From Streptomyces zaomyceticus (GTDB lineage Bacteria > Actinomycetota > Actinomycetes > Streptomycetales > Streptomycetaceae): DNA of 64,000 bases. The stretch spans positions 124,001 through 188,000 of the forward strand of contig NZ_BNBZ01000008.1 of the NCBI RefSeq assembly GCF_014656215.1, read 5' to 3'. Both the position numbers and the translations under genes were made by a program. The notes under the pieces are model-generated. The model was not told the origin of the DNA. It ran no database searches and saw only the letters and a program-made list of their open reading frames with translations. Shown here piece by piece: positions 16,205-24,096 of this stretch (positions within the stretch are counted from its first letter, which is position 1; the number at the start of each line of letters is the position of its first letter).

Positions 16205-18457
16205 TCACCCGTCGACGCCCCCCGGCCCCAGCACGCGTACCGCGTACGGCAGTTCCGTTCCGGTCACCGTCGCCCGGGGACCCTGCCGGGTGCGGGTCAC
16301 CTCGTAGACGGCCGCCGGGGCACCCCGGTGGTCGGGGACCGTGACCGTGACGGTGTTCTCGGCCGGCCGGCCGGGCCCGCCCGGAGCCACGAGCAGGGTG
16401 AGGCCGTCGAGCCACTCGCCGTCCGGACGTGAGTCGTCGGCCCCCAGCGGGAGGACCGCGCCGGGGCGGACGTACAGCGGCAGGCTGTCGAGCGCGTGGG
16501 TCTCACGGCGCCAGCCGGGTCCCGTCACCGTCTCGCCGCTGAGGAGGTGGGTCCACTCCCCCGCCGGGAGGTACACCTCGACCTCGCCCCCACGGGTGAG
16601 GACGGGCGCCACGAGCAGATCGGGGCCGAGCATGTACTGCCGGTCCAGGGTCCGGCAGGCCGGGTCCTCGGGGAACTCCAGGAGCATCGGACGCATCACG
16701 GGGACGCCGGTCCCGTGGGCCTCGGCGGCGACCCCGTACAGGTACGGCATCAGCCGGTGCTTGAGCCGGGTGAAGCGCCGGGCGACTTCCACGGCCTCCT
16801 CGCCGAACTCCCACGGCACCCGGTACGAGTCGCTGCCGTGCAGCCGGCTGTGCGAGGAGAGCAGCCCGAACGCGAGCCAGCGGGTGAAGACCTCCGGCTC
16901 CGGCGTTCCCTCGAAGCCTCCGATGTCGTGGCTCCAGAAGCCGAAACCGCTCAGGGAGAGCGAGAGGCCGCCGCGCAGGGACTCCGCCATGGCTTCGAAG
17001 GAGGCCCAGCAGTCGCCGCCCCAGTGGACGGGGAACTGCTGCCCGCCGGCGGTCGCGGAGCGCGCGAAGAGGACGGCCTCACCGGTGCCGCGCTCCTTCT
17101 CCAGCAGGTCGAAGACGGTCCGGTTGTAGAGCTGGGCGTAGTAGTTGTGCATGCGCTCCGGGTCCGAGCCGTCGTGCCAGACGACGTCGGTGGGGACGCG
17201 CTCGCCGAAGTCGGTCTTGAAGCAGTCGACGCCCTGCGCGAGCAGGGGCCGCAGCCTGTCCTGGAACCAGGTCCTGGCCTCGGGGTTGGTGAAGTCGACG
17301 AGGGCCATGCCGGGTTGCCACAGGTCCCACTGCCACACGTCGCCGTTCGGCCGCCGGAGCAGATGTCCGCCGGCCACGCCCTCGTCGAAGAGGGGGGACT
17401 TCTGGGCGATGTACGGGTTGATCCACATGCCGACGCGGAGCCCCCGGGCCTTGAGCCGGGCCAGCATGCCCTCCGGGTCGGGGAAGGTCTCGGGGTCCCA
17501 GCGGAAGTCCGACCACTGGTACTCGCGCATCCAGAAGCAGTCGAAGTGGAAGACGGAGAGCGGGATGTCCCGCTCGGCCATGCCGTCGACGAAGGAGGTG
17601 ACGGTCGCCTCGTCGTACCGGGTGGTGAAGGAGGTGGTGAGCCAGAGGCCGAAGGACCACGGCGGGGGCAGGGCGGGGCGGCCGGTGAGCGCGGTGTAGC
17701 GGGCGAGCACCTCCTTGGGGGTGGGGCCCGCGACGACGAGGTACTCCAGGGTCTGGTCCTCGACACTGAACTGGACCTGTCCGACGGCCTCCGAGCCGAC
17801 CTCGAAGGAGACGCGGCCCGGGTGGTTGACGAAGACGCCGTAGCCGCGCGAGGAGAGGTAGAACGGGATGTTCTTGTAGGCCTGTTCGCTGCTGGTGCCG
17901 CCGTCGGCCTGCCAGATGTCGACGCTCTGGCCGTTCTTCACGAAGGGGGTGAAGCGCTCGCCGAGGCCGTAGATCTGCTCGCCGACTCCGAGCGCGAGCT
18001 GTACGGCAATGTGGTGGGCGCCGTCGGCGGTGGTGACGAACGCGGTGCCCTTGCGGCCGGCCTCGGTGAGGGTACGGCCGTCGGCGTCGCGGAACTCGAG
18101 GGTCCAGGGGGCCGATCGGTCCAGGCGCAGCCGGAGCGGCCCCGAGGCCAGTTCGACGACCGGTCCCGCCACGTGGACGGTGCCCGAGCCGGTCCCCGAG
18201 CCGTCGAGCTCGAAGTCGGGGCCGCGGTGGGCCTTTCCGGCGTGGTGGGTGACGCGGACGCCGATGACACCTTCGGCGGGTGCGTGGCACTCCACGGTCA
18301 GGAGGGCCGAGTTCAGGGTGTCACCGCGGGTCTCGACCCGCTTGACGGAGGCGTAGGCGGTGAAGCGGTCGGCTTCCGGGCGCAGATCGCGGACTTCGGT
18401 GGCGTACGAGGCGTGGACGCCCTCGCGCATCAGCCAGAAGCCGTCGGTGAACTTCAT
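16205..18457 (-). CDS. yicI: GH31 alpha-xylosidase (YicI type)
   Basis: 750 residues from the ATG at 18457; a TTG 45 bp upstream is in frame but less likely. The product aligns through the barrel with E. coli YicI: nucleophile D416 in KTDFGER and acid/base D482 in HWGGDCWAS fall at the same residue numbers. SLSGFGFWSHDIGG and SHSRLHGSDSYRVPW are also conserved. It removes alpha-1,6-xylose from the non-reducing end of xyloglucan oligosaccharides and is cytoplasmic (no signal peptide). This is the strongest single indication that region 1 serves xyloglucan. It is divergent from the pectin-locus regulator. Confidence 0.93.
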   Translation of the reverse strand: MKFTDGFWLMREGVHASYATEVRDLRPEADRFTAYASVKRVETRGDTLNSALLTVECHAPAEGVIGVRVTHHAGKAHRGPDFELDGSGTGSGTVHVAGPVVELASGPLRLRLDRSAPWTLEFRDADGRTLTEAGRKGTAFVTTADGAHHIAVQLALGVGEQIYGLGERFTPFVKNGQSVDIWQADGGTSSEQAYKNIPFYLSSRGYGVFVNHPGRVSFEVGSEAVGQVQFSVEDQTLEYLVVAGPTPKEVLARYTALTGRPALPPPWSFGLWLTTSFTTRYDEATVTSFVDGMAERDIPLSVFHFDCFWMREYQWSDFRWDPETFPDPEGMLARLKARGLRVGMWINPYIAQKSPLFDEGVAGGHLLRRPNGDVWQWDLWQPGMALVDFTNPEARTWFQDRLRPLLAQGVDCFKTDFGERVPTDVVWHDGSDPERMHNYYAQLYNRTVFDLLEKERGTGEAVLFARSATAGGQQFPVHWGGDCWASFEAMAESLRGGLSLSLSGFGFWSHDIGGFEGTPEPEVFTRWLAFGLLSSHSRLHGSDSYRVPWEFGEEAVEVARRFTRLKHRLMPYLYGVAAEAHGTGVPVMRPMLLEFPEDPACRTLDRQYMLGPDLLVAPVLTRGGEVEVYLPAGEWTHLLSGETVTGPGWRRETHALDSLPLYVRPGAVLPLGADDSRPDGEWLDGLTLLVAPGGPGRPAENTVTVTVPDHRGAPAAVYEVTRTRQGPRATVTGTELPYAVRVLGPGGVDG

Positions 18458-18568
18458 GCTGGTCCTTGGGGTGGGGTGGGAGGGGCTGCACCGAGCCCTC
18501 AATAGTTATCCCAGAAAACAAATCACCGGACCAGCCCCGTCACCGCCCGACCCGCACGACACCTGCGA

Positions 18569-18660
18569 CCCGGACGGCCCGGACGGCCGACACAGCCCAC
18601 CCGGCCCTCTCGGCCCGCGCGCCTCGCGCGACTCGCGCGACCCGGGGCGACCCGGGGCGA
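18569..18660. repeat. Cluster of short tandem duplications
   Basis: CCCGGACGG is repeated twice (18569-18586), CTCGCGCGA twice (18623-18640) and CCCGGGGCGA twice (18641-18660). They lie within the non-coding GH31/FCD divergent region. No protein is apparent here. Likely slippage-generated GC-rich spacer. Confidence 0.6.
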
Positions 18661-18702
18661 CCCACCCGCCTCCGGCCGTTCCGGACTCGCACCGTCCGCA
18701 GA

Positions 18703-18749
18703 AAGCGCTTGCGCGAAGCATTGACGAAACACGAACGCCCCCTTAGCTT
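18703..18749 (+). promoter_or_regulatory. Promoter region of FCD regulator with LacI-type core site
   Basis: AAGCGCTT (18703-18710, in GAAAGCGCTTGC) matches the central eight bases of the region 1 LacI operator. It lies 10 bp upstream of the -35 TTGACG (18721-18726). The -10 TAGCTT (18744-18749) is 17 bp further on. The wider 18458-18811 gap has no gene that I can support. Confidence 0.5.
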
Positions 18750-18771
18750 CATGCCCGTTGCACTTCGTACG

Positions 18772-18781
18772 TCATATATGA
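18772..18781. promoter_or_regulatory. Palindrome TCATATATGA, candidate FCD-regulator operator
   Basis: AT-rich perfect 10-bp palindrome in GC-rich DNA, in the leader of the FCD regulator gene 31 bp before its ATG. FadR/FCD regulators commonly autoregulate through short AT-centred palindromes. Binding is inferred. Confidence 0.5.
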
Positions 18782-18811
18782 GACGCGATACATGAGATCT
18801 GAGAGTGCGCC

Positions 18812-19462
18812 ATGGCCTTCGCCCCCAGTCCCATCCCCTCCCGCACCCAATACGTCCTGGAAGCGATCAAGCACGACATCCTCACCGGGGGACTCAGACC
18901 CGGGCAGGCACTCGTGGAGACCGAACTCGCCGCGCGTTTCGGGGTGTCGAAGACCCCCGTCCGCGAGGCGCTGAAGACCCTCGCGGGCAGCGGGCTCGTG
19001 GTGATGAGCCAGTACAAGGGCGTCACGGTCCGGATGGTCGACGCGGACATGGCCCGCGCCGTCTACGACGTACGACTCCTCCTCGAACCCGAGGCGGTCC
19101 GCCGCGCCGTCGCCTCCCGCGCCCCGCTCGAAGCGGCGCACGAGGCACTGCGCCGTGCCGCCGGTGCCGAGGACCCGGCCGAACGGTCCCTGGCCAACCG
19201 GGACTTCCACCGCGCGCTCTATCTGCCCTGCGGCAACCCGCTGCTCGGCCGGATGCTCGACGAGGTCCGCGACCAGGCCGCGCTCGTCTCCACGGTCGCC
19301 TGGGCCGCCAGCCCCTCCTGGGAGCGCGAGGCCGCGGAGCACGAGGAGATCCTGCGCCTGGCCGACGCGGGCGACGTCGACGGGTCCGGCCGGGCCGTGC
19401 ACGACCACATCGCCTCGTTCGTCGAGCGCGCCTTCCCCCAGTCCCCCCTGACCAGCGAATGA
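18812..19462 (+). CDS. GntR-family (FadR/FCD subfamily) regulator of the pectin locus
   Basis: 216 residues. N-terminal winged HTH (about 10-75: LRPGQALVETELAARFGVSK, then TPVREALKTLAGSGLV). All-helical FCD sensor domain to the end, with likely metal/acid-binding residues in D-x3-R (YDVRLLLE) and histidines in NRDFHRALY and AEHEEILRLA. FCD regulators usually sense carboxylated sugars or organic acids, which suits an operon encoding sugar-acid dehydratases. It is the first gene and overlaps the next by 4 bp (ATGA). Confidence 0.88.
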   Translation: MAFAPSPIPSRTQYVLEAIKHDILTGGLRPGQALVETELAARFGVSKTPVREALKTLAGSGLVVMSQYKGVTVRMVDADMARAVYDVRLLLEPEAVRRAVASRAPLEAAHEALRRAAGAEDPAERSLANRDFHRALYLPCGNPLLGRMLDEVRDQAALVSTVAWAASPSWEREAAEHEEILRLADAGDVDGSGRAVHDHIASFVERAFPQSPLTSE

Positions 19463-20382
19463 GCGGGCAGCACGTGAGCATCGAATTCGACACCCTGCGG
19501 ACCGCCCTCGCGGACGTCGTGGCCATCCCGGTCACCCCGTTCGCCGAGGACGGCTCCGTGGACACCGTCACGCACCGGGCGTTGTTGCGCCGGCTCCTCG
19601 ACGGCGGGGTCCGCACCCTCACCCCGAACGGCAACACCGGCGAGTTCTACGCCCTCACCCCCGAGGAGCGCCGCTCCCTCACCGAGATCACCGTCGAGGA
19701 GGCCGGCGCCCGGGCCACGATCCTGGTCGGCGTCGGCCACGACGTGCCGACGGCGGTCGAGGCCGCCCGGCACGCCCGCGCCACCGGCGCCCACATGGTG
19801 ATGGTCCACCAGCCCGTCCATCCGTACGTCTCCGAGAGCGGCTGGGTGGACTACCACCGGGCCATCGCCGAGGCCGTCCCGGAGCTCGGTGTCGTCCCCT
19901 ACATCCGCAATCCGCTGATCGGCGGGGACCGGCTCGCCGAACTCGGCGCCGTCTGCCCCAACGTCGTCGGAGTGAAGTACGCGGTCCCCGACGCGGCCCG
20001 GTTCGCCGGCTTCGCCCGGGACGCCGGCCTCGAACGGTTCGTGTGGGTGGCGGGACTCGCCGAGCCGTACGCCCCCGCCTACTTTGCGAGCGGCGCCACC
20101 GGTTTCACCTCCGGCCTGGTCAATGTCTCCCCCGCGGTCTCCCTGGAGATGCTGGGCGCCCTGCGGGCGGGCGACTACCCGGCGGCGATGAAGGTCTGGG
20201 AGCGGATCCGCCGCTTCGAGGAGCTCCGCGCGGCGAACGGCAGCGCCGACAACGTGACCGTGGTCAAGGAGGCCCTCGCCTCCCTCGGTCTCTGCCGCCG
20301 CGCCGTCCGTCCGCCGAGCCGGGAACTCCCCGAGGCGGAGCGGGCCGAGGTCGCCACGATCGCCGCCGGGTGGCCGATATGA
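19459..20382 (+). CDS. DHDPS/NAL-family 2-keto-3-deoxy acid aldolase or dehydratase
   Basis: 307 residues from the ATG overlapping the regulator stop; a GTG at 19474 is an alternative start. The TIM barrel has GNTGEF (58-63), Schiff-base lysine K173 in GVKYAVP and catalytic tyrosine Y148 in VVPYIRNP. Family members split or dehydrate 2-keto-3-deoxy sugar acids (KDG, L-2-keto-3-deoxyarabonate, 5-keto-4-deoxyglucarate). Paired with the IlvD/Edd dehydratase downstream, it could process L-arabinonate or a galacturonate-derived acid. The aldehyde dehydrogenase such a route needs is not in the window. Confidence 0.87.
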   Translation: MSGQHVSIEFDTLRTALADVVAIPVTPFAEDGSVDTVTHRALLRRLLDGGVRTLTPNGNTGEFYALTPEERRSLTEITVEEAGARATILVGVGHDVPTAVEAARHARATGAHMVMVHQPVHPYVSESGWVDYHRAIAEAVPELGVVPYIRNPLIGGDRLAELGAVCPNVVGVKYAVPDAARFAGFARDAGLERFVWVAGLAEPYAPAYFASGATGFTSGLVNVSPAVSLEMLGALRAGDYPAAMKVWERIRRFEELRAANGSADNVTVVKEALASLGLCRRAVRPPSRELPEAERAEVATIAAGWPI

Positions 20383-22118
20383 GCCCCGGGGAGTCCGGGG
20401 GCCGCCGCCCCGAGGAACTCCGCAGCCACCAGTGGTACGGCACGGACGGGCTGCGTTCGTTCAGCCACCGCGCCCGCACCCGGCAGCTCGGCTACCTTCC
20501 CGAGGAGCACCTCGGGAAGCCGGTCATCGCGATCCTCAACACCTGGTCCGACATCAACCCGTGCCACGTCCATCTGCGCGACCGCGCCCAGGCCGTGAAG
20601 CGGGGGGTGTGGCAGGCGGGCGGCTTCCCGCTCGAATTCCCGGTCTCCACGCTCTCGGAGACCTTCCAGAAGCCCACCCCCATGCTCTACCGGAACCTCC
20701 TCGCGATGGAGACGGAGGAGCTGCTGCGCTCGTACCCGGTGGACGGGGCGGTGCTGATGGGCGGCTGCGACAAGACGACCCCGGCGCTGCTCATGGGCGC
20801 GGCCTCGGTCGATCTGCCGACGGTGTTCGTTCCGGCGGGGCCGATGCTGCCGGGCCACTGGCGGGGCGAGACGCTCGGGTCCGGTACGGACATGTGGAAG
20901 TACTGGGACGAGAAGCGGGCGGGGAATCTCGGCGACTGCGAGATGGCCGAGCTGGAGAGCGGTCTCGCCCGCTCCCCCGGTCACTGCATGACGATGGGTA
21001 CGGCTTCGACGCTGACCGCCGCCGCGGAGACCCTGGGCGTGACCGTGCCGGGCGCCTCCTCGGTGCCGGCGGTGGACTCGGGGCACGACCGGATGGCGGC
21101 GGCCTCGGGGCTGCGGATCGTGGAGCTCGTACGCCAGGACCTGCGGCTGTCGCGGATCCTGACGACGGAGGCGTACGAGGACGCGGTCGCCGCGGTGCTG
21201 GCGCTCGGCGGCTCGACCAACGCGGTCATCCATCTGATCGCGATGGCGGGACGCTCGGGGGTGAAGCTGACGCTCGACGACTTCGACCGGATCGCGCGGA
21301 CCGTCCCGGTGCTCGCGAACCTGCGGCCGGGCGGAGCGTTCCTGATGGAGGACTTCCACTTCGCGGGCGGGATGCCGGGCTTCCTCTCACGGCTCACCGA
21401 CGTCCTGCACCTGGACCGCCCGACGGTCTCCCACGCCACGCTGCGGGAGCAGCTCGACGGTGCCCTCGTCCACGACGAGGAGGTGATCCGGGACCGTTCG
21501 AGGCCGCTGGCCGCCGAGGGAGGGGTCGCGGTGCTGCGCGGCAACCTCTGCCCCGACGGCGCCGTGATCAAGCACATCGCGGCCGAGCCCCGGCTGCTCC
21601 GGCACACGGGTCCCGCGGTCGTCTTCGACGACTACCGGTCGATGCAGCGGACCATCGACGATCCGGCGCTCGGCATCACGCCCGAGCATGTGCTGGTGCT
21701 GCGCGGGGCGGGTCCCAAGGGCGGGCCGGGGATGCCGGAGTACGGCATGCTGCCCATCCCCCGGTACCTGCTGGAGCAGGGGGTCCGGGACATGGTGCGG
21801 ATCTCCGACGCGCGGATGAGCGGGACGAGTTACGGGGCGTGCGTGCTGCACGTGGCGCCCGAGTCGCATGTCGGCGGGCCCCTCGCCCTCGTCCGTACGG
21901 GCGATACGATCACCCTCGACGTCGCGGCGCGCTCCCTCCATCTGCACGTCACGGACGAGGAGCTGGACCGCCGCAGGGCCGCGTGGACACCGCCGCCGGC
22001 CCGGTACGAGCGCGGTTACGGCGCGCTCTACATGGAGCAGATCTCCCAGGCCGACACCGGCTGCGACTTCGCGTTCCTGGCCCGCCCGGGCACCACCCCC
22101 GATCCGTACGCGGGCTGA
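20379..22118 (+). CDS. IlvD/Edd-family aldonic acid dehydratase (L-arabinonate/D-xylonate type)
   Basis: 579 residues from an ATG overlapping the previous stop by 4 bp. Iron-sulfur cysteines C62 (INPCH), C130 (GGCDKTTPA) and C203 (GHCMTMGTAS) are in the order seen in pentonate dehydratases. TGCDF lies near the C-terminus. The length and the GERG-like RYERGYGALYM near the end match sugar-acid dehydratases rather than IlvD of branched-chain amino acid synthesis. Produces a 2-keto-3-deoxy acid for the neighbouring DHDPS-family enzyme. Specificity for arabinonate is inferred from the GH43 and pectin context. Confidence 0.87.
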   Translation: MSPGESGGRRPEELRSHQWYGTDGLRSFSHRARTRQLGYLPEEHLGKPVIAILNTWSDINPCHVHLRDRAQAVKRGVWQAGGFPLEFPVSTLSETFQKPTPMLYRNLLAMETEELLRSYPVDGAVLMGGCDKTTPALLMGAASVDLPTVFVPAGPMLPGHWRGETLGSGTDMWKYWDEKRAGNLGDCEMAELESGLARSPGHCMTMGTASTLTAAAETLGVTVPGASSVPAVDSGHDRMAAASGLRIVELVRQDLRLSRILTTEAYEDAVAAVLALGGSTNAVIHLIAMAGRSGVKLTLDDFDRIARTVPVLANLRPGGAFLMEDFHFAGGMPGFLSRLTDVLHLDRPTVSHATLREQLDGALVHDEEVIRDRSRPLAAEGGVAVLRGNLCPDGAVIKHIAAEPRLLRHTGPAVVFDDYRSMQRTIDDPALGITPEHVLVLRGAGPKGGPGMPEYGMLPIPRYLLEQGVRDMVRISDARMSGTSYGACVLHVAPESHVGGPLALVRTGDTITLDVAARSLHLHVTDEELDRRRAAWTPPPARYERGYGALYMEQISQADTGCDFAFLARPGTTPDPYAG

Positions 22119-22195
22119 CATCCCGCCCGTCGAACCGGGCTTCTCAGCCCTCACGCGCATCTCCGGCTTCACCCGCCCCACCCTGTCCGAAATCT

Positions 22196-22219
22196 CGAAC
22201 GACGTTCGCGAAGCGCTTC
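22196..22219. promoter_or_regulatory. Adjacent palindromes CGAACG-A-CGTTCG and GAAGCGCTTC
   Basis: A 13-bp palindrome (22196-22208) abuts a LacI-type core GAAGCGCTTC (22210-22219) directly before the permease operon. It lies in the 122-bp gap that separates the sugar-acid genes from the transporter genes. This suggests a second, separately controlled promoter inside the locus. Confidence 0.6.
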
Positions 22220-22240
22220 ACCGAGAACGGAGCCGCCGTC

Positions 22241-23179
22241 ATGGCCTCAGCTGTGACCCCACCGCCCCAAGCCGTCACGGCACGGGGCCGCCGCCGCACG
22301 GGAGCGACCCCCCGCCGACTGCCCTATCTGCTGATCGCCCCCGCCGGACTGCTGATGCTGGGCTTCATCGCCTACCCGGTGCTCAGCGTCTTCTACTACA
22401 GCCTCCAGCACTACAACCCCACGAAGCCCTGGCGGAACGGCTTCGCCGGCCTGGACAACTTCACCCGGATCTTCACCGACGACCCGCGGTTCTGGGGGAC
22501 GCTGACCTTCAGCCTCAAGTGGGTCGTCGTCGAGGTGACGCTCCAGCTCCTCTTCGGTCTCGCGCTCGCCCTCATCGTGAACCAGACCTTCGTCGGCCGC
22601 GCCCTGGGCCGGGCCCTCGTCTTCTCCCCGTGGGCCGTCTCGGGGGTGCTCACCTCCGCGATCTGGGTGCTGCTCTACAACTCCCAGACCGGGATCACCC
22701 GTTATCTGGCGGACATGGGGCTCGGCACGTACGGCACGTCCTGGCTCTCCGACACGTCGACCGTGTTCCCCGCGGCGATCATCGCCGACCTCTGGCGCGG
22801 GGTGCCCTTCTTCGCCATCCTCATCCTCGCCGACCTCCAGTCCGTGCCGAAGGACCTGTACGAGGCGGCCGAGGTCGACGGGGCGGGCCGGATCAGGCAG
22901 TTCCTCCACATCACCCTGCCCCACATCCGGGACGCGATCGTCCTGTCCACGCTGCTGCGCGCGGTCTGGGAGTTCAACAACGTCGACCTCCTGTACACCC
23001 TGACCGGCGGCGGGCCCGCGGGCGAGACCACCACCCTGCCGCTGTACATCGCCCACACCAGCGTCGACGCCCACAACTTCGGATACGCCTCCGCCCTCAC
23101 CACGGTGGCGTTCGTGATCCTTCTCTTCTGCTCGATGGTCTATCTGCGCCTGAGCAAGTTCGGAGGCGACGGCAAGTGA
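22241..23179 (+). CDS. ABC sugar importer permease (MalF type)
   Basis: 312 residues. A basic N-terminal tail precedes six membrane helices (first at about 27-50), with the coupling loop DLYEAAEVDGAGRIRQF. It partners the permease at 23176. Their binding protein is encoded four genes downstream at 27946, an unusual separation, with catabolic genes placed between. Likely substrate: oligomers from pectin or arabinan. The ATPase is missing from the locus. Confidence 0.92.
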   Translation: MASAVTPPPQAVTARGRRRTGATPRRLPYLLIAPAGLLMLGFIAYPVLSVFYYSLQHYNPTKPWRNGFAGLDNFTRIFTDDPRFWGTLTFSLKWVVVEVTLQLLFGLALALIVNQTFVGRALGRALVFSPWAVSGVLTSAIWVLLYNSQTGITRYLADMGLGTYGTSWLSDTSTVFPAAIIADLWRGVPFFAILILADLQSVPKDLYEAAEVDGAGRIRQFLHITLPHIRDAIVLSTLLRAVWEFNNVDLLYTLTGGGPAGETTTLPLYIAHTSVDAHNFGYASALTTVAFVILLFCSMVYLRLSKFGGDGK

Positions 23180-24096
23180 CAGCCGAGTCCACCCTGAGCC
23201 CGGCCCCGGCCGACGTGACCCCGCCCCGGGCCGCGCAGCCGCCGGACCGGACCCCGCCCGCCGCCGCCCGTGCCAGGCGCAGGGCCTGGGACGAGGTGCC
23301 CCGCTGGCAGATCTATCTGCCCCTCGGGATCTACCTCCTCTTCACCCTGATCCCCTTCTACTGGATCCTCCTCTTCGCGGTGCGCCCGGCCGGCTCCACC
23401 TCGCTGGTTCCCTGGCCGATGACGACCGCGCACTTCGAGAAGGTGTGGAACGAGCGCAGCTTCGGCGTCTTCTTCCAGAACAGCCTGCTCATCGGGGTGG
23501 CGGTGCTCATCAGCACCACCGTCGTCGCCCTGGCCGGCGGTTACGCTCTGGCCCGCTTCGACTTCAGGATCAAGAAGGGCTTCATGCTGGCCCTGCTGTG
23601 CTCGCAGTTCGTGCCGGGCGCCCTGCTCCTCGTCCCGCTGTTCCAGATCTTCGCCGAACTGAAGATGATCAACTCCCTGGGGAGTGTGATCATCGCCGAG
23701 ACCGTCTTCCAGCTCCCGCTGTCGATGATCCTCATCAGCGGCTTCATCAGGAACGTGCCGTACTCCCTGGAGGAGGCGGCCTGGGTGGACGGCTGCAACC
23801 GCTTCTCCGCCTTCCGGATCGTCGTCCTCCCGCTGCTCCGCCCCGGACTCGTCGCCGTCGGCTCCTTCGCCTTCGTGCACGCCTGGAACCACTTCCTCTT
23901 CGCCCTGATGTTCCTCAGCAGCCAGGACAAGCAGACGATCCCGGTCGGCCTCAACACCCTCATGGGCGCCGACAGCGTCGACCTCGGGGCGCTCGCCGCC
24001 GGTGGCGTCATCGCCGCCGTGCCCGTCGTCATCGTCTTCGCCTTCATCCAGAAGTGGCTGGTCACGGGCTTCAGCGCCGGGGCGGTGAAGGGATGA
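23176..24096 (+). CDS. ABC sugar importer permease (MalG type)
   Basis: 306 residues from a GTG overlapping the previous stop by 4 bp. A proline-rich cytosolic N-terminus (about 40 residues) is followed by six membrane helices. The coupling loop is SLEEAAWVDGCNRFSAF and the FIQKWLVTGFSAGAVKG end is typical of the family. Forms the channel with the 22241 product. Confidence 0.92.
   Translation: MTAESTLSPAPADVTPPRAAQPPDRTPPAAARARRRAWDEVPRWQIYLPLGIYLLFTLIPFYWILLFAVRPAGSTSLVPWPMTTAHFEKVWNERSFGVFFQNSLLIGVAVLISTTVVALAGGYALARFDFRIKKGFMLALLCSQFVPGALLLVPLFQIFAELKMINSLGSVIIAETVFQLPLSMILISGFIRNVPYSLEEAAWVDGCNRFSAFRIVVLPLLRPGLVAVGSFAFVHAWNHFLFALMFLSSQDKQTIPVGLNTLMGADSVDLGALAAGGVIAAVPVVIVFAFIQKWLVTGFSAGAVKG

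Noticed and set aside
18569..18660. Tandem units considered as a CRISPR array or attachment site
   Set aside because: Units are only 9-10 bp, two copies each and without spacers; no cas, integrase or tRNA gene is near.
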